A stretch of 64,000 nucleotides of DNA from Kaistella jeonii (GCF_000812865.1 NZ_JSYL01000007.1:62001-126000), one strand, 5' to 3'; counted from the stretch's first letter, positions 34,340 through 42,975 are shown. Numbers and translations are program-made. The notes: generated by a model from the sequence alone, not told the origin.

Positions 34340-35335
34340 TTATATTTTTACGATCATTTTTCCTTCATTCTTCCCTTCAAAAAGGTCCATGAAAGCTTGT
34401 GGAATATTTTCAAAACCTTCCACGATGGTTTCTGAATAAGTCAATTTTCCTTCGGATAACCATTGGGATAAATGTTTCATTCCTTCCGGAAACTTTTCCG
34501 CATAATTTCCTACGATGAAACCTTGCATCAAAGCAGATTTCCGAATTAAGAAATGTTCAACTCTTGGACCTTGCGGAACTGAAGTATCGTTGTAAGCCGA
34601 AATCGCACCACACACAATAATTCTTCCCATTCTGTTGATATTAGCATGAACGCTGTCGGAAATTGTTCCACCAACATTGTCAAAATAAACATCAACTCCA
34701 TCCGGACAAACTTCTGCAATCGCTTTGGTCATGTCCGTCGTTGTTTTATAATTGATGGCTTCATCAAAACCAAATTTAGATTTTAGCATTTCTACTTTTT
34801 CGTCTGTTCCGGCGATTCCAATAACTCTGCAACCTAATATTTTTCCGATCTGACCAACGATGCTTCCGACCGCTCCAGCTGCTCCGGAAACTACAATCGT
34901 TTCTCCTTTTTGAGGTTTTCCAATTTCTGTTAATCCGAAATAAGCCGTTAATCCGGTCATTCCCAAAACACCGAGATAGTTAGAAAGTGGTGCAGTTTGA
35001 TCATCTATTTTCAAAAGGTTTTCTCCTTTTGAAGTTTGAAATTCTTTCCAGTTCAACATTCCAGATACGAAATCTCCTTTTTTGAATTTTTCATTTTGCG
35101 ATTCTGTAACTTCTGCTAAGACTCCAGAACTCATTGCTTTTTGAAGTTCAAAAGGCGGAACATAAGATTTTGCATCACTCATTCTTCCCCTCAAATAAGG
35201 ATCTACGGAAACAAATTTTGTTTTCAAAAGAACTTCACTTTCTTTCACGACAGGCATTTCTTCCTCCACCAATTTAAAATCAGAAAGTTGAGGTTTCCCA
35301 ACTGGACGACTGTTTAGTACTATTGTTTTATTCAT
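34340..35335 (-). CDS. NADP-dependent zinc-free MDR oxidoreductase (CurA/PTGR-like)
   Basis: The 331-residue protein starts NKTIVLNSRPVGKPQLSDFK, typical of the leukotriene B4 dehydrogenase / curcumin reductase branch of medium-chain reductases. The NADPH site is TIVVSGAAGAVGSIVGQIGKILG, followed by CRVIGIAGTDEK. It then has DVYFDNVGG and GRIIVCGAIS. No structural or catalytic zinc cysteines are seen. Members reduce alpha,beta-unsaturated carbonyls. It is cytoplasmic, 48 bases after the TetR gene. The context suggests it removes electrophilic aldehydes or ketones sensed by the regulator. Confidence 0.92.
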   Translation of the reverse strand: MNKTIVLNSRPVGKPQLSDFKLVEEEMPVVKESEVLLKTKFVSVDPYLRGRMSDAKSYVPPFELQKAMSSGVLAEVTESQNEKFKKGDFVSGMLNWKEFQTSKGENLLKIDDQTAPLSNYLGVLGMTGLTAYFGLTEIGKPQKGETIVVSGAAGAVGSIVGQIGKILGCRVIGIAGTDEKVEMLKSKFGFDEAINYKTTTDMTKAIAEVCPDGVDVYFDNVGGTISDSVHANINRMGRIIVCGAISAYNDTSVPQGPRVEHFLIRKSALMQGFIVGNYAEKFPEGMKHLSQWLSEGKLTYSETIVEGFENIPQAFMDLFEGKNEGKMIVKI

Positions 35336-35383
35336 TGTGTTGAATTTTTTAATTTTTAAAGAATTAATATTTTGAAAAATAAT

Positions 35384-35959
35384 TTACATTTTAATCGCGT
35401 CCCAAGCTGCTTTAAAAGTCTCCGCTTTTGCTTCTTCACTTAAAGTAAAAATTTCCCTTTCCTGCATTCCTAATAAAAAAGAGAGCGGATAAACGGTAAA
35501 AGCGTACAAAACAAAGTCGGAAAGAGGTTTTATAATTCCTTCTTTTTTTCCTCTTTCCCAAAGATTTAATAAAGGCTGTAAATTTTTCAATCCTTCTACC
35601 CGAATCTCCTCTTCGATCATTGGACTGTTATCACATTGCGATAAGAAGTTGGCTTCTTTAATTTGATTGAGTTTGTAATTAGCGATGTTAAACCAGATGA
35701 GTTCAAAACCTTTTTTTACTGATAAATCCTCGGTGTAACCTTGGAAAGCACAATTGCTAAAATCTTCCTTAACCTCTAAATACAACTTGTTGACGAGATC
35801 CTGTTTATTTTCGAAATATAGATAAATCGTAGCTGGAGCGACACCTGCGAGTTGTGCAATTTTAGACATCGGCGCATTGTGAAAACCATGATTATTCACC
35901 AAAGTCAAGGTTGCGTTCAAAAGCGCAGTTCTCTTGTCGGATATTTTTTCTTTCTTCAT
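35384..35959 (-). CDS. TetR/AcrR family regulator
   Basis: The 191-residue protein has the N-terminal TetR helix-turn-helix: RTALLNATLTLVNNHGFHNAPMSKIAQLAGVAPATIYLYFENKQDL, about residues 10-56. The C-terminal ligand domain is helical (KKGFELIWFNIANYK, EEEIRVEGLKNLQPLLNLWERGKKEG) with no recognised ligand. It overlaps the DoxX-like gene by four bases and is followed by two reductase genes. A perfect 14-base palindrome overlaps the operon's promoter at 36396-36409, a good candidate for its operator, so autoregulation is likely. An electrophile or quinone would be a plausible inducer, by context only. Confidence 0.93.
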   Translation of the reverse strand: MKKEKISDKRTALLNATLTLVNNHGFHNAPMSKIAQLAGVAPATIYLYFENKQDLVNKLYLEVKEDFSNCAFQGYTEDLSVKKGFELIWFNIANYKLNQIKEANFLSQCDNSPMIEEEIRVEGLKNLQPLLNLWERGKKEGIIKPLSDFVLYAFTVYPLSFLLGMQEREIFTLSEEAKAETFKAAWDAIKM

Positions 35960-36354
35960 CTTGATTCGATTCTTGCCAGTGAAGTAAATTGGTAGGATTT
36001 CCAGGAAAGCCAGATCAATACAAATTGAAAAAACAATCGAACATTAGCAACGGTATGACTTCCGATAGCGGGTTGATCTTTTAAAGCATCTGAAATATGA
36101 AGCGGCAGGAAAATCAACATCAGAACGAAAATTCCGAACAAGCCGTACTTCGTATATTTTTGATTCAAGAATAAAGTGACGATGCCTAAAAGCAGCTCCA
36201 CAATTCCCGAAAGATAAACGATTGCCAGCGGAAAATGAAAATAGGAAGGTACGATAGGAACGTAAAATTCAGGATTCAACAAGTGATACACTCCTGAAAC
36301 CATCATTAAACCTGCTAAAAATATACTTATGATCACCCAAAATATTACTTTCAT
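35956..36354 (-). CDS. DoxX-like membrane protein
   Basis: From the ATG at 36354 the product has 132 residues and four hydrophobic segments (VIFWVIISIFLAGLMMVSGVYHLL, FPLAIVYLSGIVELLLGIVTLFL, KYGLFGIFVLMLIFLPLHI, VRLFFQFVLIWLSWK). The signature stretch VYHLLNPEFYVPIVPSYFHFP is found in the DoxX/MauE-like superfamily of small membrane proteins tied to quinone or redox metabolism. The open frame extends 18 codons upstream, but those lie across the promoter and operator, so the internal ATG is preferred. It is the first gene of the TetR operon; its stop overlaps the tetR start. Confidence 0.85.
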   Translation of the reverse strand: MKVIFWVIISIFLAGLMMVSGVYHLLNPEFYVPIVPSYFHFPLAIVYLSGIVELLLGIVTLFLNQKYTKYGLFGIFVLMLIFLPLHISDALKDQPAIGSHTVANVRLFFQFVLIWLSWKSYQFTSLARIESR

Positions 36355-36376
36355 CTTATTCTTTTTTTTAACTCTA

Positions 36377-36384
36377 CAAAGGTA
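36377..36384 (-). promoter_or_regulatory. -10 element of the doxX-tetR-reductase operon
   Basis: The minus strand reads TACCTTTG, an exact TANNTTTG match, 22 bases upstream of the chosen DoxX start at 36354. Confidence 0.7.
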
Positions 36385-36395
36385 CAATAAAAAAG

Positions 36396-36409
36396 AATGA
36401 ACGTTCATT
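36396..36409. promoter_or_regulatory. Palindromic TetR-type operator
   Basis: AATGAACGTTCATT is a perfect 14-base palindrome centred about 22 bases upstream of the -10 element, covering the -33 region. It resembles known TetR-family operators and sits where repressor binding would block transcription. Confidence 0.7.
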
Positions 36410-36549
36410 TATTTTATCTATGTGACTATTTTGAAATTTATTTTAAAGAAATTCAGGTTTATGCGATTTAAATTAAGACTTTTAATTTCTTGAAACAATC
36501 CTTTCAATTCCTCTTAAACTTCTTATTTTAGCGCATCTAAAAATGCAAT

Positions 36550-38673
36550 ATGAATTCCATTGATTATATTAAAAAATCCCTCCAATTATCTGACAACAGC
36601 ATCAAAGCTACATTGAAATTGTTGTCGGAAGATTGTACTATTCCATTTATCTCCAGATATCGAAAAGACATGACGGGAAATCTGGATGAAGTTCAAATTG
36701 AAGGAATTTTCAAACTCAACAAACAGTTTGTGGAAATCGTCAAAAGGAAAGAAAGCATTTTAAAATCGATTGAAGAACAGGATGCTTTAAGTCCAGATTT
36801 GAAGAGGAGAATTAATGAAAGTTTTGATCTTCAGGAACTCGAAGATCTGTATTTGCCTTTCAAGAAAAAACGAAAAACAAAAGCCGATGCTGCGAAAGAA
36901 AAAGGATTAGAACCTTTGGCAAGAATGATTATGAGTCAAAATTCTAATGATGTAAATTCTTTAGCTTCAAAATATTTGAACGATGAAGTTTCCTCTGAGG
37001 AAGAAGCTTTGCAAGGTGCGAGAGATATTATGGCAGAATGGATCAATGAAAATATGTACGTCCGGAAAATTTTGCGGCGATTGTTTCAGCGAAAAGCCAT
37101 CATCACTTCCAAAGTTGTAAAAGCTAAAAAAGAGGAAGAAGCTGCTCAAAAATTTTCGCAATATTTCGAATGGGAAGAAAGTTTGAACAGAATTCCGTCG
37201 CACCGATTATTGGCAATGTTGCGCGCAGAAACGGAAGGTTTCGTAAAAACCAATATTGGAATTGATAAGGAAGAAACTCTGGAATTTATAGAAAATGCCC
37301 TCATTAAATCGAATAATGAATGTGCAGATCAAATTGCTTTGGCCATCAAAGATTCTTATAAAAGATTGCTGGAACCTGCCATTTCCAATGAAGCTTTACA
37401 GGAAGCGAAAGAAAAAGCCGATCAAAAAGCCATTGAAATATTTTCTGAAAATTTGCGCCAACTCCTCCTCGATTCTCCTTTGGGTGAAAAACGGATTTTG
37501 GCCATCGATCCAGGATTTAAAAGCGGTTGTAAAATAGTTTGTCTGGATGAAAAAGGTGATTTGCTGCACAACGAAACCATTTATCCACACGCACCGCAAA
37601 ATGAAACGGGAATGGCGATGAAAAAAATTCGGTCGCTCGTGAACTCGTTTAATATTGAAGCGATCTCGATTGGAAACGGAACGGCGAGTCGCGAAACTGA
37701 ATTCTTTATTAAGAAAATTGCTTTCGATAAGCCGCCGCAAGTTTTTGTGGTTTCAGAAGCTGGAGCATCGGTTTATTCTGCGAGTAAAATTGCGAGAGAT
37801 GAATTCCCGACTTTTGATGTAACGGTTCGTGGAGCGATTTCTATTGGAAGAAGACTTTCCGATCCGTTGGCTGAATTGGTGAAGATTGATGCAAAATCTA
37901 TTGGTGTCGGACAATATCAACACGATGTAGATCAAACGCAATTGAAAAACGAACTCGATTCTACGGTGATGAAATGTGTAAATTCGGTTGGAATTAATTT
38001 GAATACAGCGAGTAAATCACTACTTAGCTATGTTTCGGGAATTGGAGAAAAGATGGCAGAAAACATAGTGAATTACCGCACCGAAAATGGCGCTTTTGAA
38101 GACCGCAAACAATTAAAGAAAGTTCCAAGATTGGGTGAAAAAGCTTATCAACAAGCCGCAGCATTTATTAGAATTACAAATGGTAAAAATCCTTTGGATA
38201 ATTCTGCCGTTCATCCGGAAGCATATTCAATTGTAGAAAAAATGGCGAAAGATTTAGGAATTAAAACGAACGACCTCATCGCGAATAAAGAGCAGATTAA
38301 AACGATCGATCCTGAAAAATATATTACCGAAACTGTTGGTATTTTAGGAATTAAGGATATTTTGAAAGAACTGGAAAAACCTGGTTTAGATCCAAGAAAA
38401 GCAGCTAAAGTTTTTGAATTCGATCCGAATGTAAAATCCATTAAGAATTTAAAAACCGGAATGATTCTTCCCGGAATTATAAACAACATCACAGCGTTTG
38501 GCTGTTTCGTAGATGTCGGAATTAAAGAAAGCGGATTGGTTCATATTTCCCAACTGAAAGAAGGTTTTGTGTCGGATGTGAATGAAGTGGTGAAACTGCA
38601 TCAAGATGTTCAGGTAAGAGTTGTAGAGATTGATGAAGAGCGGAAAAGAGTGCAGTTGAGCATGATTTTGTAA
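36550..38673 (+). CDS. tex: Tex family RNA-binding transcription accessory protein
   Basis: Tex is a cytoplasmic nucleic-acid-binding protein implicated in transcription and RNA handling. The 707-residue chain shows the domains in order: helical N-terminus (FISRYRKDMTGNLDEVQ, LEDLYLPFKKKRKTKA), YqgF-like domain (RILAIDPGFKSGCKIVCLDEKGD, near 315-440), and ISIGRRLSDPLAELVKIDAKSIGVGQYQHDV. The helix-hairpin-helix region is VSGIGEKMAENIVNYRTENG with VPRLGEKAYQQAAAFIRI, and a C-terminal S1 domain follows (LKTGMILPGIINNITAFGCFVDVG). Length and order match the family. It stands alone, divergent from the TetR operon. Confidence 0.95.
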   Translation: MNSIDYIKKSLQLSDNSIKATLKLLSEDCTIPFISRYRKDMTGNLDEVQIEGIFKLNKQFVEIVKRKESILKSIEEQDALSPDLKRRINESFDLQELEDLYLPFKKKRKTKADAAKEKGLEPLARMIMSQNSNDVNSLASKYLNDEVSSEEEALQGARDIMAEWINENMYVRKILRRLFQRKAIITSKVVKAKKEEEAAQKFSQYFEWEESLNRIPSHRLLAMLRAETEGFVKTNIGIDKEETLEFIENALIKSNNECADQIALAIKDSYKRLLEPAISNEALQEAKEKADQKAIEIFSENLRQLLLDSPLGEKRILAIDPGFKSGCKIVCLDEKGDLLHNETIYPHAPQNETGMAMKKIRSLVNSFNIEAISIGNGTASRETEFFIKKIAFDKPPQVFVVSEAGASVYSASKIARDEFPTFDVTVRGAISIGRRLSDPLAELVKIDAKSIGVGQYQHDVDQTQLKNELDSTVMKCVNSVGINLNTASKSLLSYVSGIGEKMAENIVNYRTENGAFEDRKQLKKVPRLGEKAYQQAAAFIRITNGKNPLDNSAVHPEAYSIVEKMAKDLGIKTNDLIANKEQIKTIDPEKYITETVGILGIKDILKELEKPGLDPRKAAKVFEFDPNVKSIKNLKTGMILPGIINNITAFGCFVDVGIKESGLVHISQLKEGFVSDVNEVVKLHQDVQVRVVEIDEERKRVQLSMIL

Positions 38674-38687
38674 CAAGTAATTTTGGG

Positions 38688-38765
38688 CATTTTCTCGCGA
38701 AGACGCAAAGTTTTAAATCATCTTACTTCTGAAAAATTACGGTCGCAAAGAAATTTCACTAAAAT
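38688..38765. repeat. Degenerate CGCAAAG-type intergenic repeat
   Basis: CTCGCGAAGACGCAAAG and GGTCGCAAAGAAATTTCACT fall in the gap between tex and the GDPD gene and resemble words at 30568-30650 and 33041-33115. Confidence 0.45.
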
Positions 38766-38811
38766 CCGTTATGAAAAATATTAAGTTGAGGTTGATTGAA
38801 TGAAATTCTTT

Positions 38812-39603
38812 TTACCTATTCATCAATTGATCAGGAATATCAGTGGTGATAAAATCAATTCCTTGTTTTTTTAGCTTTTCGAATATTTCAACATCGTTAA
38901 CTGTCCAGGAATTGGTTATTAATCCTAAAGTTTTCGCCTGTGAAATCCAAGTAGGATGTTTCAGAAAAACAGAATAATCGTAATCTAAACCATCAAGTTT
39001 TTTTTCTTTTATTTCTAAAGGAGAAAGATCTCCTTTCAGATAGTGTACTTTAAAAGTTGGCTCTAATTTTTTGATCTGTTCACAAATATTTAAACTGAAG
39101 GAAATAAATTCGGTTTGTGATTCCAATTTCAGTTCCTTGACCGTTTGAATTGTTTTACGAACCAAATCATCTTCCTTTGTTTCCGACTTAATTGGCTTTA
39201 ACTCTATAATCAGTTTTAAAGTTGGATTCTTTTTCCCTTTTTCTAAATAGTTTTTTAAAGTTGGAATGTTCTCGCCATTTTCTAATTTCTGTTTTTCCAG
39301 ATCATCAAAATTAGTTTCCGAAATTTTCATGGTGCCATGATTCTCATCGTGCTTGATGACCAGCACGCCGTCTTTTGACATTCGAACATCGAACTCTGTC
39401 CCATAAATATTTAATTTCTGAGCATTTTCTAAAGCTTGAAGCGAATTTTTTGCTGTTGGAGGCTCCGTTTGCCAATATCCTCGGTGCGCGATTATTTGAG
39501 TTTCTGCTTGCATCATGAACGTTTTAAACGATAAACAACAAAAGCAGGCAAAACTTGCTATTGTTGCTACTATAATAATATTTATTGTATTTGAGTATTT
39601 CAC
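38812..39603 (-). CDS. glycerophosphodiester phosphodiesterase
   Basis: The enzyme cuts glycerophosphodiesters into an alcohol and glycerol-3-phosphate. The GDPD signature is IIAHRGYWQTEPPTAKNSLQALENAQKLNIYGTEFDVRMSKDG, with catalytic His/Arg and the metal-binding Glu and Asp, then KHDENHG. Later, LIIELKP gives a further acidic ligand and NSWTVND closes the barrel. The frame is open upstream through the SDR stop, but a GTG at 39603 gives a signal-type N-terminus (KYSNTINIIIVATIASFACF) with no overlap and 11 bases from the SDR stop; I prefer it. The product (263 residues) is then exported or membrane-anchored. Confidence 0.88.
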   Translation of the reverse strand: MKYSNTINIIIVATIASFACFCCLSFKTFMMQAETQIIAHRGYWQTEPPTAKNSLQALENAQKLNIYGTEFDVRMSKDGVLVIKHDENHGTMKISETNFDDLEKQKLENGENIPTLKNYLEKGKKNPTLKLIIELKPIKSETKEDDLVRKTIQTVKELKLESQTEFISFSLNICEQIKKLEPTFKVHYLKGDLSPLEIKEKKLDGLDYDYSVFLKHPTWISQAKTLGLITNSWTVNDVEIFEKLKKQGIDFITTDIPDQLMNR

Positions 39604-39614
39604 AGGAATGAAAT

Positions 39615-40328
39615 TTATGGATTCGTTGAAAAAATAGAACCATTCGCAATTAATACTCTTCTGTTCATTTTTAAAATATCTCTTACCCATTCTGCGAAAT
39701 CTTCTGGTTGTAAAACGGTGTCTGGATTTCCGTCTGTAAGTCCGCCCTGAATCGACATATCAGAAGCGATCGTACTTGGTGTTAAAGTAATGACGCGGAT
39801 GTTTTCTTTTCTCCATTCTGCCATCATCGATTGTGATAACGAAACGACCGCTGCTTTTGAAGCTGCATATGCCGACATATTTGGTCCACCTTTTAAACCT
39901 GCAGTTGAAGCCACGTTTACAATATCTCCGGCTCCTCTTTCTTTCAAAAATGGATAAACTGCTTTTGCTGCATAATAAACGCCAAACAAATTCGTCTTTA
40001 TGACTTGCTCCCAAGTTTCAGACGGCATTTCTTCAATACTTCCGAAGTTACCGATTCCGGCATTGTTGATGAGAATATCTACTCCACCCAAATCTTTTGC
40101 TAGATCTGCGATTCCTTTTTGCACTGAAGTTTCTTCATCCATACTGAAAATTGCATAAGAAGCCTGAACGCCTAAACCTTTCAATTCTTCAACCGTCGTT
40201 TTTAAATTTTCCTCATTTCTTCCGGTAATCCCTATATTAACTCCTTCTTTCGCTAAGATCAAAGCCACGGCTTTTCCAAGACCTCTTCCACCACCAGTAA
40301 CAATGGCGCTTTTTCCTTTTAAATTCAT
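39615..40328 (-). CDS. short-chain dehydrogenase/reductase (3-oxoacyl-ACP reductase-like)
   Basis: The 237-residue protein has the classic SDR motifs: KSAIVTGGGRGLGKAVALILAKEG (TGxxxGxG), VDILINNAGIGN (NNAG), the serine in IVNVASTAGLKGG, and YAASKAAVVSLSQSMM (YxxxK). An NAD(P)-dependent reduction of a keto group is expected; the FabG-like sequence does not fix the substrate. A TAAATTTG -10 element lies 22 bases upstream of its ATG. The GDPD gene follows 11 bases after its stop, so they probably share a transcript, although no common pathway is obvious. Confidence 0.9.
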   Translation of the reverse strand: MNLKGKSAIVTGGGRGLGKAVALILAKEGVNIGITGRNEENLKTTVEELKGLGVQASYAIFSMDEETSVQKGIADLAKDLGGVDILINNAGIGNFGSIEEMPSETWEQVIKTNLFGVYYAAKAVYPFLKERGAGDIVNVASTAGLKGGPNMSAYAASKAAVVSLSQSMMAEWRKENIRVITLTPSTIASDMSIQGGLTDGNPDTVLQPEDFAEWVRDILKMNRRVLIANGSIFSTNP

Positions 40329-40350
40329 TTCAATTATTTTTTTGATCCTA

Positions 40351-40358
40351 CAAATTTA
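40351..40358 (-). promoter_or_regulatory. -10 element of the SDR-GDPD operon
   Basis: The minus strand reads TAAATTTG, an exact TANNTTTG match, upstream of the ATG at 40328. Confidence 0.55.
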
Positions 40359-40509
40359 GAGAATAAGATATTATTTGAACATGGATCAGTTCAAGTTAAC
40401 TTCTCTTAACATTTAAATTAGTCGAGTTAGGGAATTGAATTCTTAAACTTCACCCAACGATCCACAACAATGAATACATCAATAATTAAAGAGGAAAAAT
40501 TCTAGAAGA

Positions 40510-42471
40510 TCAAAAAGTCATTCTCTGAATTCGGACTGCATTTAAAATTGCAAGCATTGCGACTCCGACATCTGCAAAAACGGCTTCCCACATGGTTGCT
40601 AAACCACCTGCACCGAGAACTAAGACGACGGCTTTTACTGCAAATGCCAAACTGATATTCTGCCACACAATCTTTTTCGTCTGCTTCCCAATATTGATCG
40701 CCATTGGGATTTTGCTCGGTTTATCATCCTGAATAACGATATCTGCAGTTTCTATCGTGGCATCACTTCCGAGACCGCCCATTGCAATTCCAACATCGCT
40801 CAAGGCTACAACCGGCGCATCATTGACGCCATCGCCCACAAAAGCGACACTTTGATTCAGCGCTTTAATTTCTTTCAGTTTATTCACTTTATCTTCCGGA
40901 AGCAAGTCTCCGAAAGCATTTGCAATCCCCAACTGTTCCGCGACATATTTCACCACCGCCGTTTTGTCGCCACTCAACATGGTCGTTTTCACGCCTAAAG
41001 CTTTTAACTTTTGTATGGTTAACTGAGCATCTTCCTTAATAACATCTGCAATCGTGAGGTAGCCCACAAATTTTTGATCAAAAGCAATTGCGATCAAGGT
41101 ATACACAATATTGGCGTGATTTAAGTCGTACAAAATGTTGAACTGATCCAGCAATTTGAAATTTCCAACCAACAATTCTTTTCCTTTAATGGTCGCCTTT
41201 AAACCTTGACCAGCAATTTCTTCCACATTTTCCAAAACGAGAGAATGATCGACCTCGCCCACAAATTCATGAATAGCAGTCGCGATCGGATGCGTACTTT
41301 GACTTTCCAGAGCATTGACCATGAGGAGAATTTCTTCTTTATTAAATCCAGGTTGAAAATTAACTTCCTGAACTTTGAAAACCCCTTCTGTCATGGTGCC
41401 GGTTTTATCCATGACCACGTTTTGGATATTAGCAAGAAGATCTAAAAAATTACTGCCTTTAATTAAAATTCCGTTCCGACTTCCGGCACCAATTCCTCCA
41501 AAATAACCGAGCGGAATCGAGATCACCAAAGCGCAAGGACAGGAAATTACAAGGAAAACGAGCGCTCTGTAAAGCCAGTCCCGAAATACGTAATCATTTA
41601 CTATAAAGTAAGGTAAGAATGTAATTCCGAGAGCGAGAAAAACCACGATCGGCGTATAAACTTTCGCGAATTTCCGGATGAATAATTCAGTTGGTGCTTT
41701 CTGAGAAGTTGCATTCTGAACCATTTCTAAGATCTTACTCAACTTGCTGTCTTCGTAAGCGGCGGTTACTTTGATCTGACTTACCGTGTTGAGATTGATC
41801 ATTCCTGCTAAGACTTTTTCCCCTTTTATTTTGGTAGAGGGTTTGCTTTCACCCGTTAATGCAGCGGTATTAAAGGAGGCTTTTTCAGAAAGTAATTCTC
41901 CATCAAGACCTAATTTTTCCCCGGATTTGAGTTGAATAATTTCATCAATATTTACTTTTTCAGCTTTTACAATTTGAGGTTTGCCGGAAGTGATGACCGT
42001 CACCTCATCGGGTCTTTGATCGAGCAAAGCTTTAATATTAGATCGTGCTTTGGTTACTGCCATTATCTGAAAAATTTCTCCGACGGAATAAAAAAGCATT
42101 ACTGCAACACCTTCCGGATATTCGCCGATCGAAAAAGCACCCACGGTTGCGATTCCCATTAAGAAAAACTCCGAAAAAACATCACCCTGAATGATACTTT
42201 GAAAAGCTTCTTTTAAAACCGGAATTCCGACCGGAATATAAGCGATAAGATACCAAACGAGGCGGATCCAGCCGGAAAACCATTTGGGTTCTAGCCAGTA
42301 ATCGAAAACAATTCCGAGAAGTAAAAGGATAAAAGAGATGATGGCCGGAAGAAAAAGCTGGAAAGTCGTTTGATCTCCCGTTTCGTGAGAATGATCGTGA
42401 TCGTGATCGTGACCTTCATGTTCCGAATGAGTGGGTTGTTTTTTAGATTCTGTACTACAGCATTCCTCCAT
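40510..42471 (-). CDS. heavy-metal P1B-type ATPase (zinc/cadmium/cobalt exporter)
   Basis: The 653-residue P-type ATPase exports divalent metals from the cytoplasm. It lacks an N-terminal heavy-metal-associated domain; instead it starts with a histidine/aspartate-rich tail (HSEHEGHDHDHDHSHETGD) that can bind Zn2+. Landmarks: AALTGES in the actuator, the CPC metal-selectivity motif in VISCPCALVISIPLGYFGGIGAG, D355 in VVMDKTGTMTEG, the HP locus in STHPIATAIHE, and FVGDGVNDAPVVALSDVGIAMG. The late membrane helix with KAVVLVLGAGGLATMWEAVFADVG has the Lys and Asp typical of the Zn/Cd/Pb class. A Fur-family gene precedes it, with its own promoter and a Fur-type box between. Confidence 0.95.
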   Translation of the reverse strand: MEECCSTESKKQPTHSEHEGHDHDHDHSHETGDQTTFQLFLPAIISFILLLLGIVFDYWLEPKWFSGWIRLVWYLIAYIPVGIPVLKEAFQSIIQGDVFSEFFLMGIATVGAFSIGEYPEGVAVMLFYSVGEIFQIMAVTKARSNIKALLDQRPDEVTVITSGKPQIVKAEKVNIDEIIQLKSGEKLGLDGELLSEKASFNTAALTGESKPSTKIKGEKVLAGMINLNTVSQIKVTAAYEDSKLSKILEMVQNATSQKAPTELFIRKFAKVYTPIVVFLALGITFLPYFIVNDYVFRDWLYRALVFLVISCPCALVISIPLGYFGGIGAGSRNGILIKGSNFLDLLANIQNVVMDKTGTMTEGVFKVQEVNFQPGFNKEEILLMVNALESQSTHPIATAIHEFVGEVDHSLVLENVEEIAGQGLKATIKGKELLVGNFKLLDQFNILYDLNHANIVYTLIAIAFDQKFVGYLTIADVIKEDAQLTIQKLKALGVKTTMLSGDKTAVVKYVAEQLGIANAFGDLLPEDKVNKLKEIKALNQSVAFVGDGVNDAPVVALSDVGIAMGGLGSDATIETADIVIQDDKPSKIPMAINIGKQTKKIVWQNISLAFAVKAVVLVLGAGGLATMWEAVFADVGVAMLAILNAVRIQRMTF

Positions 42472-42488
42472 ATTGAATAATTTTATTG

Positions 42489-42496
42489 CAAAGGTA
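42489..42496 (-). promoter_or_regulatory. -10 element of the metal ATPase gene
   Basis: The minus strand reads TACCTTTG, an exact TANNTTTG match, 17 bases before the ATPase start codon. Confidence 0.65.
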
Positions 42497-42501
42497 ACGG
42501 T

Positions 42502-42524
42502 ATAGCAAATGCAATGCTATTGCA
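42502..42524. promoter_or_regulatory. Fur/Zur-type operator overlapping the ATPase promoter
   Basis: TGCAATGCTATTGCA (42510-42524) is an inverted repeat, 7-1-7 with one mismatch as in Fur-family boxes. It overlaps a second inverted repeat, ATAGCA-N7-TGCTAT (42502-42520). Both sit just upstream of the -10 element and across the 3' end of the regulator gene. Confidence 0.55.
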
Positions 42525-42936
42525 AACTTTCGAGGCAATTTTCGCAAATTCCTTTTGCAAAAAGCCGGATCTCATCAATTCTAAAATTTCCCTGCACCGA
42601 TTCTGGAAAGGAAATATCTTCTTTGCAGGTCGTTTGTTTACAGATCTTGCAGTAGAAATGCAGATGCCAGTCTTTGTGCGTTTTTTCGTCGCAATCATCA
42701 TGACACAACTTATATCTCGTCGTAGAATTCTCCTGAATGCTGTGGACAATTCCTTTTTCTTCAAAAGTTTTTAGAGTTCTGTAAATGGTTGTGCGATCGG
42801 CATTGTCAAAATGATTTTCAATTTCAGAAAGCGAAAGTGCCGCTTCCTGCACGCTTAAAAAGTCATAAACCAAAATCCGCATGCTGGTCGGTTTTGTATT
42901 TTTATGAAGAAGTTTTGATTCAATTTTTTGAGACAT
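42517..42936 (-). CDS. Fur-family metalloregulator (Zur-like)
   Basis: The 139-residue protein has the Fur winged helix (MRILVYDFLSVQEAALSLSEIENHFDNADRTTIYRTLKTFEEKGIV). The metal domain has HKDWHLHFYCKICKQTTCKE, with the HxH of the regulatory site and one CxxC, and a second CxxC in KGICENCLESLQ for the structural zinc. A further CHDDCDEKTH segment is cysteine/histidine-rich. The zinc exporter downstream and a Fur-type palindrome between the genes suggest it senses zinc or a similar metal; whether it represses or activates the exporter is not shown by the sequence. A TATCTTTG promoter lies at 42968-42975. Confidence 0.9.
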   Translation of the reverse strand: MSQKIESKLLHKNTKPTSMRILVYDFLSVQEAALSLSEIENHFDNADRTTIYRTLKTFEEKGIVHSIQENSTTRYKLCHDDCDEKTHKDWHLHFYCKICKQTTCKEDISFPESVQGNFRIDEIRLFAKGICENCLESLQ

Positions 42937-42967
42937 GAGACGAAATTTTGTAGGATTTCTAAAGGAA

Positions 42968-42975
42968 CAAAGATA
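42968..42975 (-). promoter_or_regulatory. -10 element of the Fur-family gene
   Basis: The minus strand reads TATCTTTG, exact TANNTTTG, 31 bases before the start codon at 42936. Confidence 0.6.

Noticed and set aside
36355-36408. Upstream extension of the DoxX-like gene
   Set aside because: It overlaps the -10 element and the TetR-type palindrome; the internal ATG gives a proper first membrane helix.
39604-39690. Upstream start of the GDPD gene inside the SDR gene
   Set aside because: It would overlap the SDR coding region by 76 bases and place a signal-like helix deep in the chain; the GTG at 39603 is better.
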